In this document: positions 1 to 6,879 of the stretch, piece by piece
How the letters are laid out: each line of letters starts with the position of its first letter
Position numbering within the stretch: the first letter of the stretch is position 1
Assembly: GCA_029287965.1 (NCBI GenBank)
Contig: JARFQC010000204.1
Coordinates: 1-9,622, forward strand
Length of the DNA stretch: 9,622 nt
Reading direction: 5' to 3'
From: Arenicellales bacterium
GTDB lineage: Bacteria > Pseudomonadota > Gammaproteobacteria > BMS3Bbin11
Notes under the pieces: generated by a model
What the model saw: the letters and a program-made list of their open reading frames with translations, nothing else
Database searches by the model: none
Told to the model about the DNA's origin: nothing
Made by a program: the position numbers and the translations under genes

Positions 1-80
1 CCCCCCCTCTTTCCCGCCCACGCCGGCCTACGCGATGAGTCTCTCCGTCTCGTGGGCTCGGAGATGTGTATAAGAGACAG
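1..80 (+). other. Illumina Nextera/P7 adapter contamination (non-genomic)
   Basis: Positions 62-80 are the Tn5 mosaic end AGATGTGTATAAGAGACAG, and 47-61 are GTCTCGTGGGCTCGG, together the exact Nextera read-2 transposase adapter. Positions 13-36 align without gaps to the 24-base P7 flow-cell oligo with 16 matches; all eight mismatches are called C, seven of them where P7 has A. Between them, 37-46 (GAGTCTCTCC) fits a 10-base i7 index. The C-rich start (1-12) lies beyond the end of P7. C in place of other bases here equals G on the opposite strand, which fits no-signal G calls of two-colour sequencing at the end of a read that ran through the adapter. The adapter match is seen directly; the chemistry explanation is inference. 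Genomic sequence begins at 81, and open frames touching 1-80 should be ignored. Confidence 0.97.
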
Positions 81-91
81 CCTCTAGCAAC

Positions 92-100
92 AGGTAAGGA
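92..100 (+). promoter_or_regulatory. Possible ribosome binding site of yfgM
   Basis: AGGTAAGGA precedes the ATG at 103. The first AGG has a 7-8 base gap to the start, while the second GGA lies only 2 bases away. It supports the start at 103 for the full-length YfgM frame. The bases 81-91 may contain the last codons of hisS, the usual upstream neighbour, but too little remains to show this. Confidence 0.45.
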
Positions 101-102
101 AC

Positions 103-270
103 ATGGCAGAACCCCATTTCATCGAAGACGACGAACACTAAAAGGCGCGTGCCTGGAGGAAGGCCAACCGCCTGCCAATCATATCAGGCGTTGTAATAGG
201 GCTGGCCATCATACTTGGCACCAACGCGTGGAAGACTTAACAGAACTCACGCGCCGATGCGGCGTCATAG
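103..270 (+). pseudogene. yfgM: N-terminal part of yfgM, interrupted by three in-frame stops
   Basis: Read from ATG 103 in the frame of the following CDS, this segment gives a recognisable YfgM N-terminus: a short acidic cytoplasmic start (MAEPHFIEDDEH), a basic stretch with Trp, then one membrane helix at about residues 24-43 (LPIISGVVIGLAIILGTNAW). This matches the known topology of YfgM, anchored in the inner membrane with a periplasmic TPR domain. Stops interrupt it at 139-141 (TAA), 238-240 (TAA) and 268-270 (TAG); the frame itself is kept. With the stops read through, the protein would be 214 residues, close to the 206 of E. coli YfgM. All three stops lie within 190 bases of the adapter junction, and every other gene in the window is intact, so uncorrected base errors at a thinly covered contig end are the likeliest cause. 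A real pseudogene is the alternative. Confidence 0.75.
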
Positions 271-747
271 ATGTATGCCGAAATGCTCATAAAGGACCAG
301 ACAGTCGACAGCAGCGCTGCCCGGTTGACAGGGGAATCCCTGATCACTGAGTACAAGGACACGCCCTATGCGGGCAAGGCCGCCCTGATCCTGGCCAGGA
401 TCAGCTATGATGACAAGCTTCTGGATGATTCCAGGGCGCGTCTGCAATGGGCAATTGACCACTCCGGCCAGTTTGAAACGGTCAATGCTGCCCGCCTGAA
501 GCTGGCTGCGATACAGTTTGACGAAGGAGAATACCAGCAGGCCCTGACCACTTTGAGTGTTGAAGACATGCAGGGTTTTGAATCACACTATTTCGAACTG
601 CGCGGGGATATTTACGCACGCCTCGGCGAGATGAACAGCGCACATGATTCTTACCGGGCGGCAATCGACGGGCTTGCGGCAGGCTCGATGTACGAGCCGG
701 TGCTGCGCATGAAGCTTGAATCAACGCTTGGTGGCAGCAAATCGTGA
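271..747 (+). CDS. yfgM: YfgM family TPR protein, periplasmic part (intact portion)
   Basis: This is the uninterrupted part of the yfgM frame, beginning at an ATG directly after the third in-frame stop; the true start is probably 103. The 158 residues are helical and TPR-like: paired helices around YAGKAALILARISYDD, an INAARLKLA-like segment (VNAARLKLAAIQFDEGEYQQA), and FELRGDIYARLGEMNSAHDSYRAA. E. coli YfgM has matching segments such as NLRLARVQ and DLRGEALLSKGD. In E. coli YfgM associates with the SecYEG translocon and the chaperone PpiD and hands secreted proteins to periplasmic chaperones (established knowledge). The stop overlaps the bamB start by 4 bases, so the two are probably translationally coupled. 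The order yfgM-bamB-der is conserved in Gammaproteobacteria and supports the assignment. Whether a functional full-length protein is made depends on whether the upstream stops are real. Confidence 0.85.
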   Translation: MYAEMLIKDQTVDSSAARLTGESLITEYKDTPYAGKAALILARISYDDKLLDDSRARLQWAIDHSGQFETVNAARLKLAAIQFDEGEYQQALTTLSVEDMQGFESHYFELRGDIYARLGEMNSAHDSYRAAIDGLAAGSMYEPVLRMKLESTLGGSKS

Positions 748-1898
748 AAAAGCTCCTGCCTTGGCTGTTGGCCGGGATGCTCCTGTCCGGCTGCTCGACA
801 ATAAAAAGCGTCATACCCGGCGGCGACACCAAGCAGGAACCTGCTCCGCTACAGGAAATAACCTCCAGCGCTGAGCTGAACCGTGTCTGGAAAGTATCGT
901 CCGGCGATATTGAAGACCAGACGAGACTGATCCAGCCCATACTCGCGGGCGACAATCTTTACTCCGTGTCCTCGGCAGGACTTGTCACGGCCGTCGATAT
1001 AAATACCGGTGAAGCGATCTGGGCCAGAAAGCTCAAAACAGATATCTCTGCCGGTGTCGGCTACGGCGACGGCCTGGTCTTTGTCGGTACGGAAGAAGGA
1101 GAGGTGATTGCGCTGCATGCGTTAACCGGGGAGACGGCCTGGCAGGTAGAGCTGGAAGGTGAGGTCCTTGCCAGCCCCATGGCGGGCGAGGGCATTGTCG
1201 TCGTCTCCACGTCCGTGGACAGGCTGACCGGTTTGTCCTCTGTGGATGGAGCTGAAAAATGGAGCCTGCGCCAGTCGACCCCACGACTTACCTTGCGTGG
1301 ACGTAGCCGGCCGCTGGTGATGTCGGATATCGTTTTTGCCGGCTTCGAAAACGGCAAGCTGCTCCTGGTACGCCTGGATAATGGCCAGATTCTGTGGGAA
1401 AAACGGGTCGGCGATGCCGTCGGCAAGTCAGAACTCGAGCGACTGGCGGATCTCGACACGCGACCGATGCTGATTCAGGACACCGTCTATGCCGCGGCGT
1501 TCCAGTCCAGAGTGGTTGCCATTCATGCACCCAGTGCACGCATAGTCTGGGAGAACAATGTCTCCACTTACCAGGACATGGCAGTGGACAGAAAGAACCT
1601 GTACGTGACAGACGAAAACGATGTCGTCGTTGCGATTGACCGCAACTCCGGACTGACTTCCTGGCAGCAGACAGCTTTTGATAACCGCGGTCTCTCAGCC
1701 CCGGTTCGGGTCGATGATTATGTCGTGGTTGCCGACCGCGAAGGCTATATGCATATGCTCGACGTCACGACAGGCGAACAGGCGGGCAGGGTCAAGATCG
1801 GCAGTGCCATTCTGGCCCAGCCGCTGGTTCGTGGTGATACGATTTTCGTTCAGACGGTCGATGGTGAATTATCCAGCTGGCAGGTCAATCGCCTGTAG
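744..1898 (+). CDS. bamB: Outer membrane protein assembly factor BamB (lipoprotein)
   Basis: BamB is the beta-propeller lipoprotein of the BAM complex, which folds beta-barrel proteins into the outer membrane; it binds BamA on the periplasmic side. The start is GTG at 744 inside the yfgM stop (GTGA overlap). Residues 1-16 are a lipoprotein signal peptide with lipobox LLSG before C17; Ser at +2 agrees with outer-membrane sorting. The rest shows repeated PQQ-type propeller strands, for example NTGEAIW (87-93), LTGETAW (127-133), DGAEKW (168-173), DNGQILW (212-218), SARIVW (264-269) and NSGLTSW (301-307). The segment LTLRG at 182-186 corresponds to the E. coli region with L173, L175 and R176, residues implicated in BamA binding; all three are kept (L182, L184, R185). 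Length is 384, against 392 in E. coli. It lies between yfgM and der in a tight operon. The assignment is secure. Confidence 0.97.
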   Translation: MKKLLPWLLAGMLLSGCSTIKSVIPGGDTKQEPAPLQEITSSAELNRVWKVSSGDIEDQTRLIQPILAGDNLYSVSSAGLVTAVDINTGEAIWARKLKTDISAGVGYGDGLVFVGTEEGEVIALHALTGETAWQVELEGEVLASPMAGEGIVVVSTSVDRLTGLSSVDGAEKWSLRQSTPRLTLRGRSRPLVMSDIVFAGFENGKLLLVRLDNGQILWEKRVGDAVGKSELERLADLDTRPMLIQDTVYAAAFQSRVVAIHAPSARIVWENNVSTYQDMAVDRKNLYVTDENDVVVAIDRNSGLTSWQQTAFDNRGLSAPVRVDDYVVVADREGYMHMLDVTTGEQAGRVKIGSAILAQPLVRGDTIFVQTVDGELSSWQVNRL

Positions 1899-1915
1899 CA
1901 TGGTCAGTCGAACAG

Positions 1916-3277
1916 ATGAAACCCGTTATCGCTCTGGTAGGCCAACCGAATGTCGGTAAATCTACACTCTTCAACCGGCTGACCCGCAGCCGCGACGCCC
2001 TGGTCGATGATCAGCCCGGTATTACCCGGGACCGGATCTACGGGAACGGCAGCTACCAGCGCAAAGCATTTATTGTCATCGATACGGGCGGTCTTGATGA
2101 CGATGACGATGCCCTGTATTCGGAGATGTCCGGCCAGACCTGGGAAGCGGTCGCAGAATCCGACGCGGTAGTATTCCTGGTTGACGGCCGTTCAGGGTTG
2201 TCCGCACAGGACAGTCGCATCCTCGATCGCCTGCGCACGCTGGGCAAGCCTATCCATCTCGCGGTCAACAAGACCGAAGGCCTGGATTTCAATATTGTGC
2301 TGGCTGATTTCTATGGCCTCGGTCTGGGTGAACTGCATCCTATCTCCTCCGCCCATGGCCAGGGCGTTAATTCCATGATGTCATCAGTACTTAAAGACGT
2401 CCCGGAAGCAAAACCAGAGGCGGATGAGAAACACCCCGTCATCGCTGTCATTGGCAGACCGAATGCCGGCAAGTCGACACTCATCAATGCCCTGCTGGGC
2501 GAGAACCGGGTCGTTGTATTCGACCGCCCGGGCACAACCCGGGACAGCGTCAGAGTGCCATTCAAGCGGGAGGACAGGGAGTACGTCCTGATAGATACCG
2601 CAGGCGTGAGGCGCCGGGGCAAAGTAGACGAAAAGATCGAAAAATTTTCGGTCATAAAGACCCTGCAGGCCATCGACGAGTCAAATGTAGTCGTGCTGAT
2701 GCTTGATGCCCAGCGTGAAATCAGTGATCAGGATGCCACCCTGGCATCGTATGCCCTGGAACAGGGCAGGGCGATGGTTGTCGTCGTGAATAAATGGGAT
2801 CGACTGTCGCCTGAGCAGCGACAGAAAATATCTGTGGAGGTGGATCGCAAGCTGCGTTTTCTGTCTTTCGCCGAATTTATATACATCTCGGCCTTGCACG
2901 GTACCGCCGTGGGCGACATTTTTCCTGCTGTGGACAGGGCATACCAGGCTGCCATGAAAGAACTGCCGACATCTTTTCTTAACCGGATTCTTGAAAAGGC
3001 CGTCGCTGAGAATCCCCCGCCATACGTAAAGGGCCGCCGCAGTAAACCAAAATTTGCCCATCAGGCTGGCCGCAACCCGCCATTTATCATTATTCACGGT
3101 AACTATCTGAACAAATTACCCGGCTCTTACAAACGCTTTCTGACCAACACGTTTCGCAAGGCCTGCGATCTGCAGGGTACGCCGGTCCGGATAGAGATGC
3201 GCGCGTCCGATAACCCCTTCGAAGGGCGTCGTTCACCGCGGGCAAGAAAAGCGAGCCAGAAACGACGTAAAAAGTAG
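1916..3277 (+). CDS. der: Ribosome biogenesis GTPase Der (EngA)
   Basis: Der is an essential cytoplasmic GTPase with two tandem G domains and a KH-like domain, needed for maturation of the 50S ribosomal subunit. G domain 1: P-loop GQPNVGKS (9-16), PGITRDR (34-40), DTGG (56-59), and the G4 motif NKTE (118-121), where the family consensus is NKxD. G domain 2: P-loop GRPNAGKS (180-187), PGTTRD (205-210), DTAG (227-230), NKWD (292-295) and SAL (325-327). The C-terminal KH-like domain, about 345-435, includes KPKFAHQAGRNPPF and SYKRFLTNTFRK, and the protein ends in a basic tail (ARKASQKRRKK). At 453 residues it is shorter than E. coli Der (490), mainly because the acidic linker between the G domains is cut to about ten residues (163-172). 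The start at 1916 gives the canonical MKPVIALVG beginning, though no clear Shine-Dalgarno is visible. It follows bamB by 17 bases, probably on the same transcript. Confidence 0.97.
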   Translation: MKPVIALVGQPNVGKSTLFNRLTRSRDALVDDQPGITRDRIYGNGSYQRKAFIVIDTGGLDDDDDALYSEMSGQTWEAVAESDAVVFLVDGRSGLSAQDSRILDRLRTLGKPIHLAVNKTEGLDFNIVLADFYGLGLGELHPISSAHGQGVNSMMSSVLKDVPEAKPEADEKHPVIAVIGRPNAGKSTLINALLGENRVVVFDRPGTTRDSVRVPFKREDREYVLIDTAGVRRRGKVDEKIEKFSVIKTLQAIDESNVVVLMLDAQREISDQDATLASYALEQGRAMVVVVNKWDRLSPEQRQKISVEVDRKLRFLSFAEFIYISALHGTAVGDIFPAVDRAYQAAMKELPTSFLNRILEKAVAENPPPYVKGRRSKPKFAHQAGRNPPFIIIHGNYLNKLPGSYKRFLTNTFRKACDLQGTPVRIEMRASDNPFEGRRSPRARKASQKRRKK

Positions 3278-3325
3278 ACCCGCACCGGCGTGTCGTCTTA
3301 GAATCCTGCCGACGACCTGAAAATA

Positions 3326-3354
3326 TTGACTATTGATAGTTCATGAACTATCGT
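3326..3354 (+). promoter_or_regulatory. Putative sigma70-type promoter of the 390-residue gene
   Basis: TTGACT (3326-3331, 5 of 6 to the -35 consensus) and TATCGT (3349-3354, 4 of 6 to the -10) are separated by exactly 17 bases in an AT-rich gap. Transcription would start near 3361, leaving a leader of about 59 bases before ATG 3420. The leader is purine-rich and has no clear Shine-Dalgarno next to the start. A perfect palindrome covers the spacer and the first part of the -10, so a repressor there could block polymerase. This is a match by eye. Confidence 0.45.
3335..3352. promoter_or_regulatory. Perfect 18-base palindrome, putative operator
   Basis: GATAGTTCATGAACTATC equals its own reverse complement over all 18 bases, with no spacer. 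It lies between the proposed -35 and -10 boxes and overlaps the -10 by four bases. As an RNA hairpin it would be AT-rich with almost no loop, and no T-run follows, so a terminator for der is unlikely. A binding site for a dimeric repressor is the simplest reading; the regulator is unknown. Confidence 0.5.
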
Positions 3355-3419
3355 TCTTAAGTGTGTGAAAAAACAAAAGAAAAGTTACTTTCATCGGCTA
3401 AATAAGACCACTCATCGGT

Positions 3420-4592
3420 ATGGATCACATAAGCAACACTGAAATTGGAACAAAGCAGAAAGAGATGCTGGTCGTCATGACCGCTCTTCTGTATACGGAG
3501 CAGAATGCGCTGTTGTCCGCCTCACAATTGCGTGATGCCAAGCAAAGTCTGCAGGCCCTGTTTTTACGTACCAGCGGCGAAGAAACGATGCTGCGCAAAC
3601 TCATTGATATCCTCAAATTCAATGAAGAAATGCACACCGCATTCAGCGACCTTTCCAAGATCAGCACCCGCATTCAGAGCAGCACGGAAATCATTGCCCG
3701 CAAAGTCTCGTACCTGCGTAGCTATTTTGACCGTCTCAAGGTTACCCCCCAGGAGAGCACCGACTTCTTTTCACCGTTTATGAATTTCACTCATCAGTTT
3801 CTGCTGAAAGTGAAGACATTCAATACCTATATGGGTGAGTTCCTTGAAATAAAGGAAATGGAGGCGCGTCGCGCTAATGAATACAGAATTGCCAAGGAAG
3901 CCAGTCATCGTCTCAAAAAGCGCCTGTCCGGTTCACTCGGCAATGATCCCTCGTCAGAGTTGGAAAGCAGTATCAAGGACGAGGTGATCCAGACTTTCGA
4001 TCATGCTGAAGCCAAGAACAACCTGGCCATGGTACAGCGCGAGGCAAAACTTAAGCAGCGCGAAATCGACGAACTGCTCGAAGAGATCAACGCCATGTGC
4101 CAGTTGGCCATGAACCCGACCATGCGGGAAGTGAAGGAGCGCAACGTCCTGATCAAGGAAGAGTATGAAGACGTATTCAGCCTGTTTGTCGGTGCCCTGA
4201 AAAAGCACAAGCGCCTGGCCAAGATCAAAGACTTCCTGATGGATTACTTCCGTCTTTACCAGCGTGCCTACGGCATGTTCAGGCTGGATTTCAACAGCTT
4301 TAACAAGGCCGTTACGATGATTGCCGATAATTCTCAGCAGTATTTCGAAGACAAGAACGAAGACGTTGATATCCGGGAAAAGCGCGACAAGCTAATGAAG
4401 CTGGAAGCCGTCATCAACTTCCTCGAAGTGGGTGCGCGGATGATTACTGAACGTACCGACCTGAACTACCAGCGCGTAAGCAAGAAATTGTCCGAACTGA
4501 TCGACAAGAAAGACAGTGATTGGCGTGCGATCAGTCAGGACCTGCTTGTGGCCAAGGTGTCGGCAGAAGCAGAGATGAGTACTACCATCTGA
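3420..4592 (+). CDS. Hypothetical helix-rich, charged 390-residue protein
   Basis: I do not recognise this family. The protein has no signal peptide, no membrane helix and no obvious catalytic motif, so it is probably cytoplasmic. It is rich in Lys, Glu, Asp, Arg and Leu and looks almost wholly alpha-helical. Likely coiled-coil or long-helix stretches are about 142-170 (EIKEMEARRANEYRIAKEA), 195-226 (AKNNLAMVQREAKLKQREIDE) and 316-362. An aromatic-rich helical patch lies at 271-309 (DFLMDYFRLYQRAYGMFRLD). The linker SGSLGNDPSSE (170-180) may divide an N-terminal from a C-terminal helical bundle. The frame is fully open and its codon use resembles the neighbours, so it is a real gene. The start ATG 3420 lies after a putative promoter and palindrome; a second in-frame ATG at residue 16 is possible. 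It lies 142 bases after der and converges with the M23 peptidase gene, leaving a 27-base gap with no visible terminator hairpin. It is probably a single-gene unit. A structural or scaffold role is possible but speculative. Confidence 0.85.
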   Translation: MDHISNTEIGTKQKEMLVVMTALLYTEQNALLSASQLRDAKQSLQALFLRTSGEETMLRKLIDILKFNEEMHTAFSDLSKISTRIQSSTEIIARKVSYLRSYFDRLKVTPQESTDFFSPFMNFTHQFLLKVKTFNTYMGEFLEIKEMEARRANEYRIAKEASHRLKKRLSGSLGNDPSSELESSIKDEVIQTFDHAEAKNNLAMVQREAKLKQREIDELLEEINAMCQLAMNPTMREVKERNVLIKEEYEDVFSLFVGALKKHKRLAKIKDFLMDYFRLYQRAYGMFRLDFNSFNKAVTMIADNSQQYFEDKNEDVDIREKRDKLMKLEAVINFLEVGARMITERTDLNYQRVSKKLSELIDKKDSDWRAISQDLLVAKVSAEAEMSTTI

Positions 4593-4619
4593 TCTCTGCG
4601 GTTTGTCGCCGGCTCAGGA

Positions 4620-5516
4620 TTACTTGCTGTCTGTGCCTGTCTGGCCTGCATTCTTGTGTTCCGGGAGAAACAGCATAGGATCGACGCGGCTCTGATTCAG
4701 GCTCAGGCTCCAGTGCAGGTGAGGGCCTGTTACACGTCCCGTCTTGCCAACTTCTCCGACTTTCTGTCCTCTTGCAAGTACGTCGCCTTTCTTGACGTTG
4801 ATCTTACTCAAGTGACAAAACATGCTGATCATGCCCTGGCCATGATCGATAAATACCGTGTTGCCGTTGAAATAGTAATCACCCGTGTCCGTTACCACCC
4901 CGGAAATGGGCATCAGGATATCGGTACCCTCCGGTGCAGCGATATCAATGCCGCTGTGAGGCTTGCGCGGCTTATCATTGAAAAAACGCTTGAGGCCGAA
5001 AGGACTGCTGAGGCGGCCGTCTACCGGCCAGTCCATTAACAGCGGTATGTCTGAAACATCGCGCCAGATACGGAACTGGGCACCGATATGTCCGGCTTCC
5101 TTGCTTATGCGTGCAAGCTGTTCCTTGTCCGGCGACACGTACTTGGTTTCCTTGATCTTGATGCGCTGCTCCGGATAGTTCTTCGGCGCGATCTGAAAAG
5201 AAATCATTTCTTCACGACTTTTTTCAGCTCTCTGTACACTGATGATTTTGCTGCCTGGCAGGACAGTCAAAGGCAGTCCGATCAGTGCCTTCCAGCGGCC
5301 ATCCTGATCCACCACCATGGTGCGCTTGGTACCGAAGTGCACGGTGGGCCGGGGGTCATTCGAACTGCCGAGGTCGATTACGGCGACGCCCCCCGGTACG
5401 GGTGACGGTTTAAAGCTGCTGTCAGTTGCGCCTTGTAGAAGTGTGGGTGCCAGGCCAATGATGGCGATCAGGCTTGCTTTCAGGAGGGCGTGTATCAGGC
5501 TGCTGGCAGGGATCAT
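4620..5516 (-). CDS. M23 family metallopeptidase, secreted (peptidoglycan hydrolase)
   Basis: M23 (LytM/lysostaphin-type) zinc enzymes cut peptide cross-links of peptidoglycan. The catalytic domain spans about 165-285: the first zinc motif HSGID gives H187 and D191, and HLH gives H266 and H268. By analogy with LytM, the zinc ligands are H187, D191 and H268, with H235 (in FCHL) and H266 as catalytic histidines, so all key residues are present. PFGLKRFFNDKPRKPHSG just before the site is typical of proteobacterial members. Residues 1-30 look like a Sec signal peptide (hydrophobic ALLKASLIAIIGLAPTLL, then QGA), which predicts a periplasmic protein. Residues 31-160 form a beta-rich N-terminal region without recognised LysM or SH3 repeats. 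Length is 298. The ATG overlaps the xseA stop (ATGA), so translation is probably coupled. The exact substrate bond and any activator cannot be read from sequence. Confidence 0.93.
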   Translation of the reverse strand: MIPASSLIHALLKASLIAIIGLAPTLLQGATDSSFKPSPVPGGVAVIDLGSSNDPRPTVHFGTKRTMVVDQDGRWKALIGLPLTVLPGSKIISVQRAEKSREEMISFQIAPKNYPEQRIKIKETKYVSPDKEQLARISKEAGHIGAQFRIWRDVSDIPLLMDWPVDGRLSSPFGLKRFFNDKPRKPHSGIDIAAPEGTDILMPISGVVTDTGDYYFNGNTVFIDHGQGMISMFCHLSKINVKKGDVLARGQKVGEVGKTGRVTGPHLHWSLSLNQSRVDPMLFLPEHKNAGQTGTDSK

Positions 5517-6853
5517 TCTTTTTTATTTACCTGGTTGATCAGGCAGTCGAGTTCACCGTCACCGAGTCGCGCGGTAATCGATTCACCCTGACTGACCATG
5601 GTTACGGATGTCACGGGTTTGTTGTCATGCGGATTGTGCAGTGTGGCATAACCACGCGCAAGTGTTGCTAGCGGGCTCAGGACATGCAGTGTTTGAACCG
5701 AATTTGCCAATGCACTGTGCCTGTCCTTCAGCAAAGCTGTCTGCCCGTTAACCAGTTTTTCCCTGGTTAGCGCTAATGCCTGGCTGGCCTGTATCAGTTT
5801 ATTGCCAGGTGAGTTATCAGCGAGACGCTGTTTTGCGAGCTGACTGGCCGCGCGCTGCCTGGCGAGCTGACTTCGTGTTGTCTGCCCAAGCCGCAGTTGC
5901 AGCTGTCGCAGGTGCTGCTTGCGGTTTCGCAACGACATTTCAGGGTGTTGCAGGTGACGCAGGGCGAAGTCCACACGCTGTGCGGCATTCTCTATTGTTC
6001 GCTCAACGCTGCGCAGCAGCTGTTTTTCCCGGTTCTGAATTTGATTCAATACTGCGTCCTGGTCTGGTGATAACATTTCAGCAGCGGCAGTCGGCGTGGC
6101 AGCCCGGGCATCGGCGACCATGTCGGAAATACTGAAGTCTGTCTCGTGACCGACAGCGGAAATCACCGGTATACGACTGGCGTAGACTGCCCGCGCGACG
6201 ATTTCTTCATTGAAAGGCCACAGGTCCTCCAGCGTTCCTCCACCCCTTGCGAGGATCAGTACATCGCATTCATTCCTGGCGTTGGCGGTTTGCAGGGCGG
6301 CAGCAATGTCTGCAGCGGCTGTATCACCCTGCACGGTAACCGGATAGATCAGCAGGGGAATGGCCGGAAAGCGACGCCGGAAAGTAGTGATGATGTCGTG
6401 TACAGCAGCGCCCGAAGGGGAGGTGATTATTCCGATTCTGCCCGGCATTTCCGGCGGCACGGTTTTTTTCGCCGCATCAAACAGTCCTTCATCGGCAAGC
6501 CTTTTCTTGAGCTGTTCAAATCTCAGCCTCAGCTGCCCTTCACCAGCGTCCTCCACTGATTGGACAATGCACTGAAATTCACCGCGTGCCTCGTAAAGAC
6601 TGACGCGAGCGGTGATGATTACGTGCTGTCCTTCTGCGAGTTTACAGAAGGCAAACCTGGCCCGGTTGCGAAACATTGCGCAGCGAACCTGGGCCGTTTC
6701 ATCTTTGAGAGTGAAATACTTGTGACCCGATGCAGGCTGGGCGAGATTTGAGATCTCACCTTCGATACGGATGCCCGGGTAGCTCGCTTCCAGCAGGCTT
6801 CTTGCCTCGCTGACGAAACGGGATACACGATAGACGGGAAGTTTATTCGGCAT
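5513..6853 (-). CDS. xseA: Exodeoxyribonuclease VII large subunit
   Basis: XseA is the catalytic large subunit of exonuclease VII, which with XseB degrades single-stranded DNA from both ends in repair. The N-terminal OB-fold covers about 5-100, with ISGEISN-like IEGEISNLAQPASGHKYF and TLKDETAQVRCAMF. The catalytic domain has GIITSPSGAAVHDI (141-154), ARGGGTLEDLWPFNEE (202-217) and ISAVGHETDFSISD (231-244). Residues D153, R203, H236 and D239 correspond to E. coli D155, R205, H238 and D241, which are reported as essential. The region about 265-390 is a long helical coiled coil; an 11-base direct repeat there (5835-5845 and 5862-5872) encodes a repeated SQLA(R/K)Q unit. SPLATLARGYA (393-403) is the conserved C-terminal motif. 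Length is 446 against 456 in E. coli. No Shine-Dalgarno or promoter is clear in the 26 bases between the ATG and the upstream terminator. It overlaps the M23 gene. xseB is not in the window. Confidence 0.97.
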   Translation of the reverse strand: MPNKLPVYRVSRFVSEARSLLEASYPGIRIEGEISNLAQPASGHKYFTLKDETAQVRCAMFRNRARFAFCKLAEGQHVIITARVSLYEARGEFQCIVQSVEDAGEGQLRLRFEQLKKRLADEGLFDAAKKTVPPEMPGRIGIITSPSGAAVHDIITTFRRRFPAIPLLIYPVTVQGDTAAADIAAALQTANARNECDVLILARGGGTLEDLWPFNEEIVARAVYASRIPVISAVGHETDFSISDMVADARAATPTAAAEMLSPDQDAVLNQIQNREKQLLRSVERTIENAAQRVDFALRHLQHPEMSLRNRKQHLRQLQLRLGQTTRSQLARQRAASQLAKQRLADNSPGNKLIQASQALALTREKLVNGQTALLKDRHSALANSVQTLHVLSPLATLARGYATLHNPHDNKPVTSVTMVSQGESITARLGDGELDCLINQVNKKE

Positions 6854-6879
6854 GGTGTATGTGAAAAGATGCAGCGTAT

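Noticed and set aside
103..270. Stop-codon recoding (TAA/TAG read as sense) to explain the interrupted yfgM
   Set aside because: All other genes in the window have no internal stops and use TAG, TAA or TGA as terminators (bamB and der TAG, the lipoprotein TAA, guaB TGA). Recoding would not be limited to one 130-base patch next to an adapter.
66..350. A 94-codon open frame starting inside the adapter
   Set aside because: It starts in synthetic adapter sequence and runs out of frame across the start of yfgM.
2096..2110. GATGAC micro-repeat in der, giving five Asp in a row
   Set aside because: It is in frame in a surface loop after the DTGG motif and explained by coding for acidic residues; too short to call a repeat element.
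3292..3316. GTCGTC ... GACGAC hairpin after der as a terminator
   Set aside because: Only six base pairs with a 13-base loop and no T-run after it; too weak to call.
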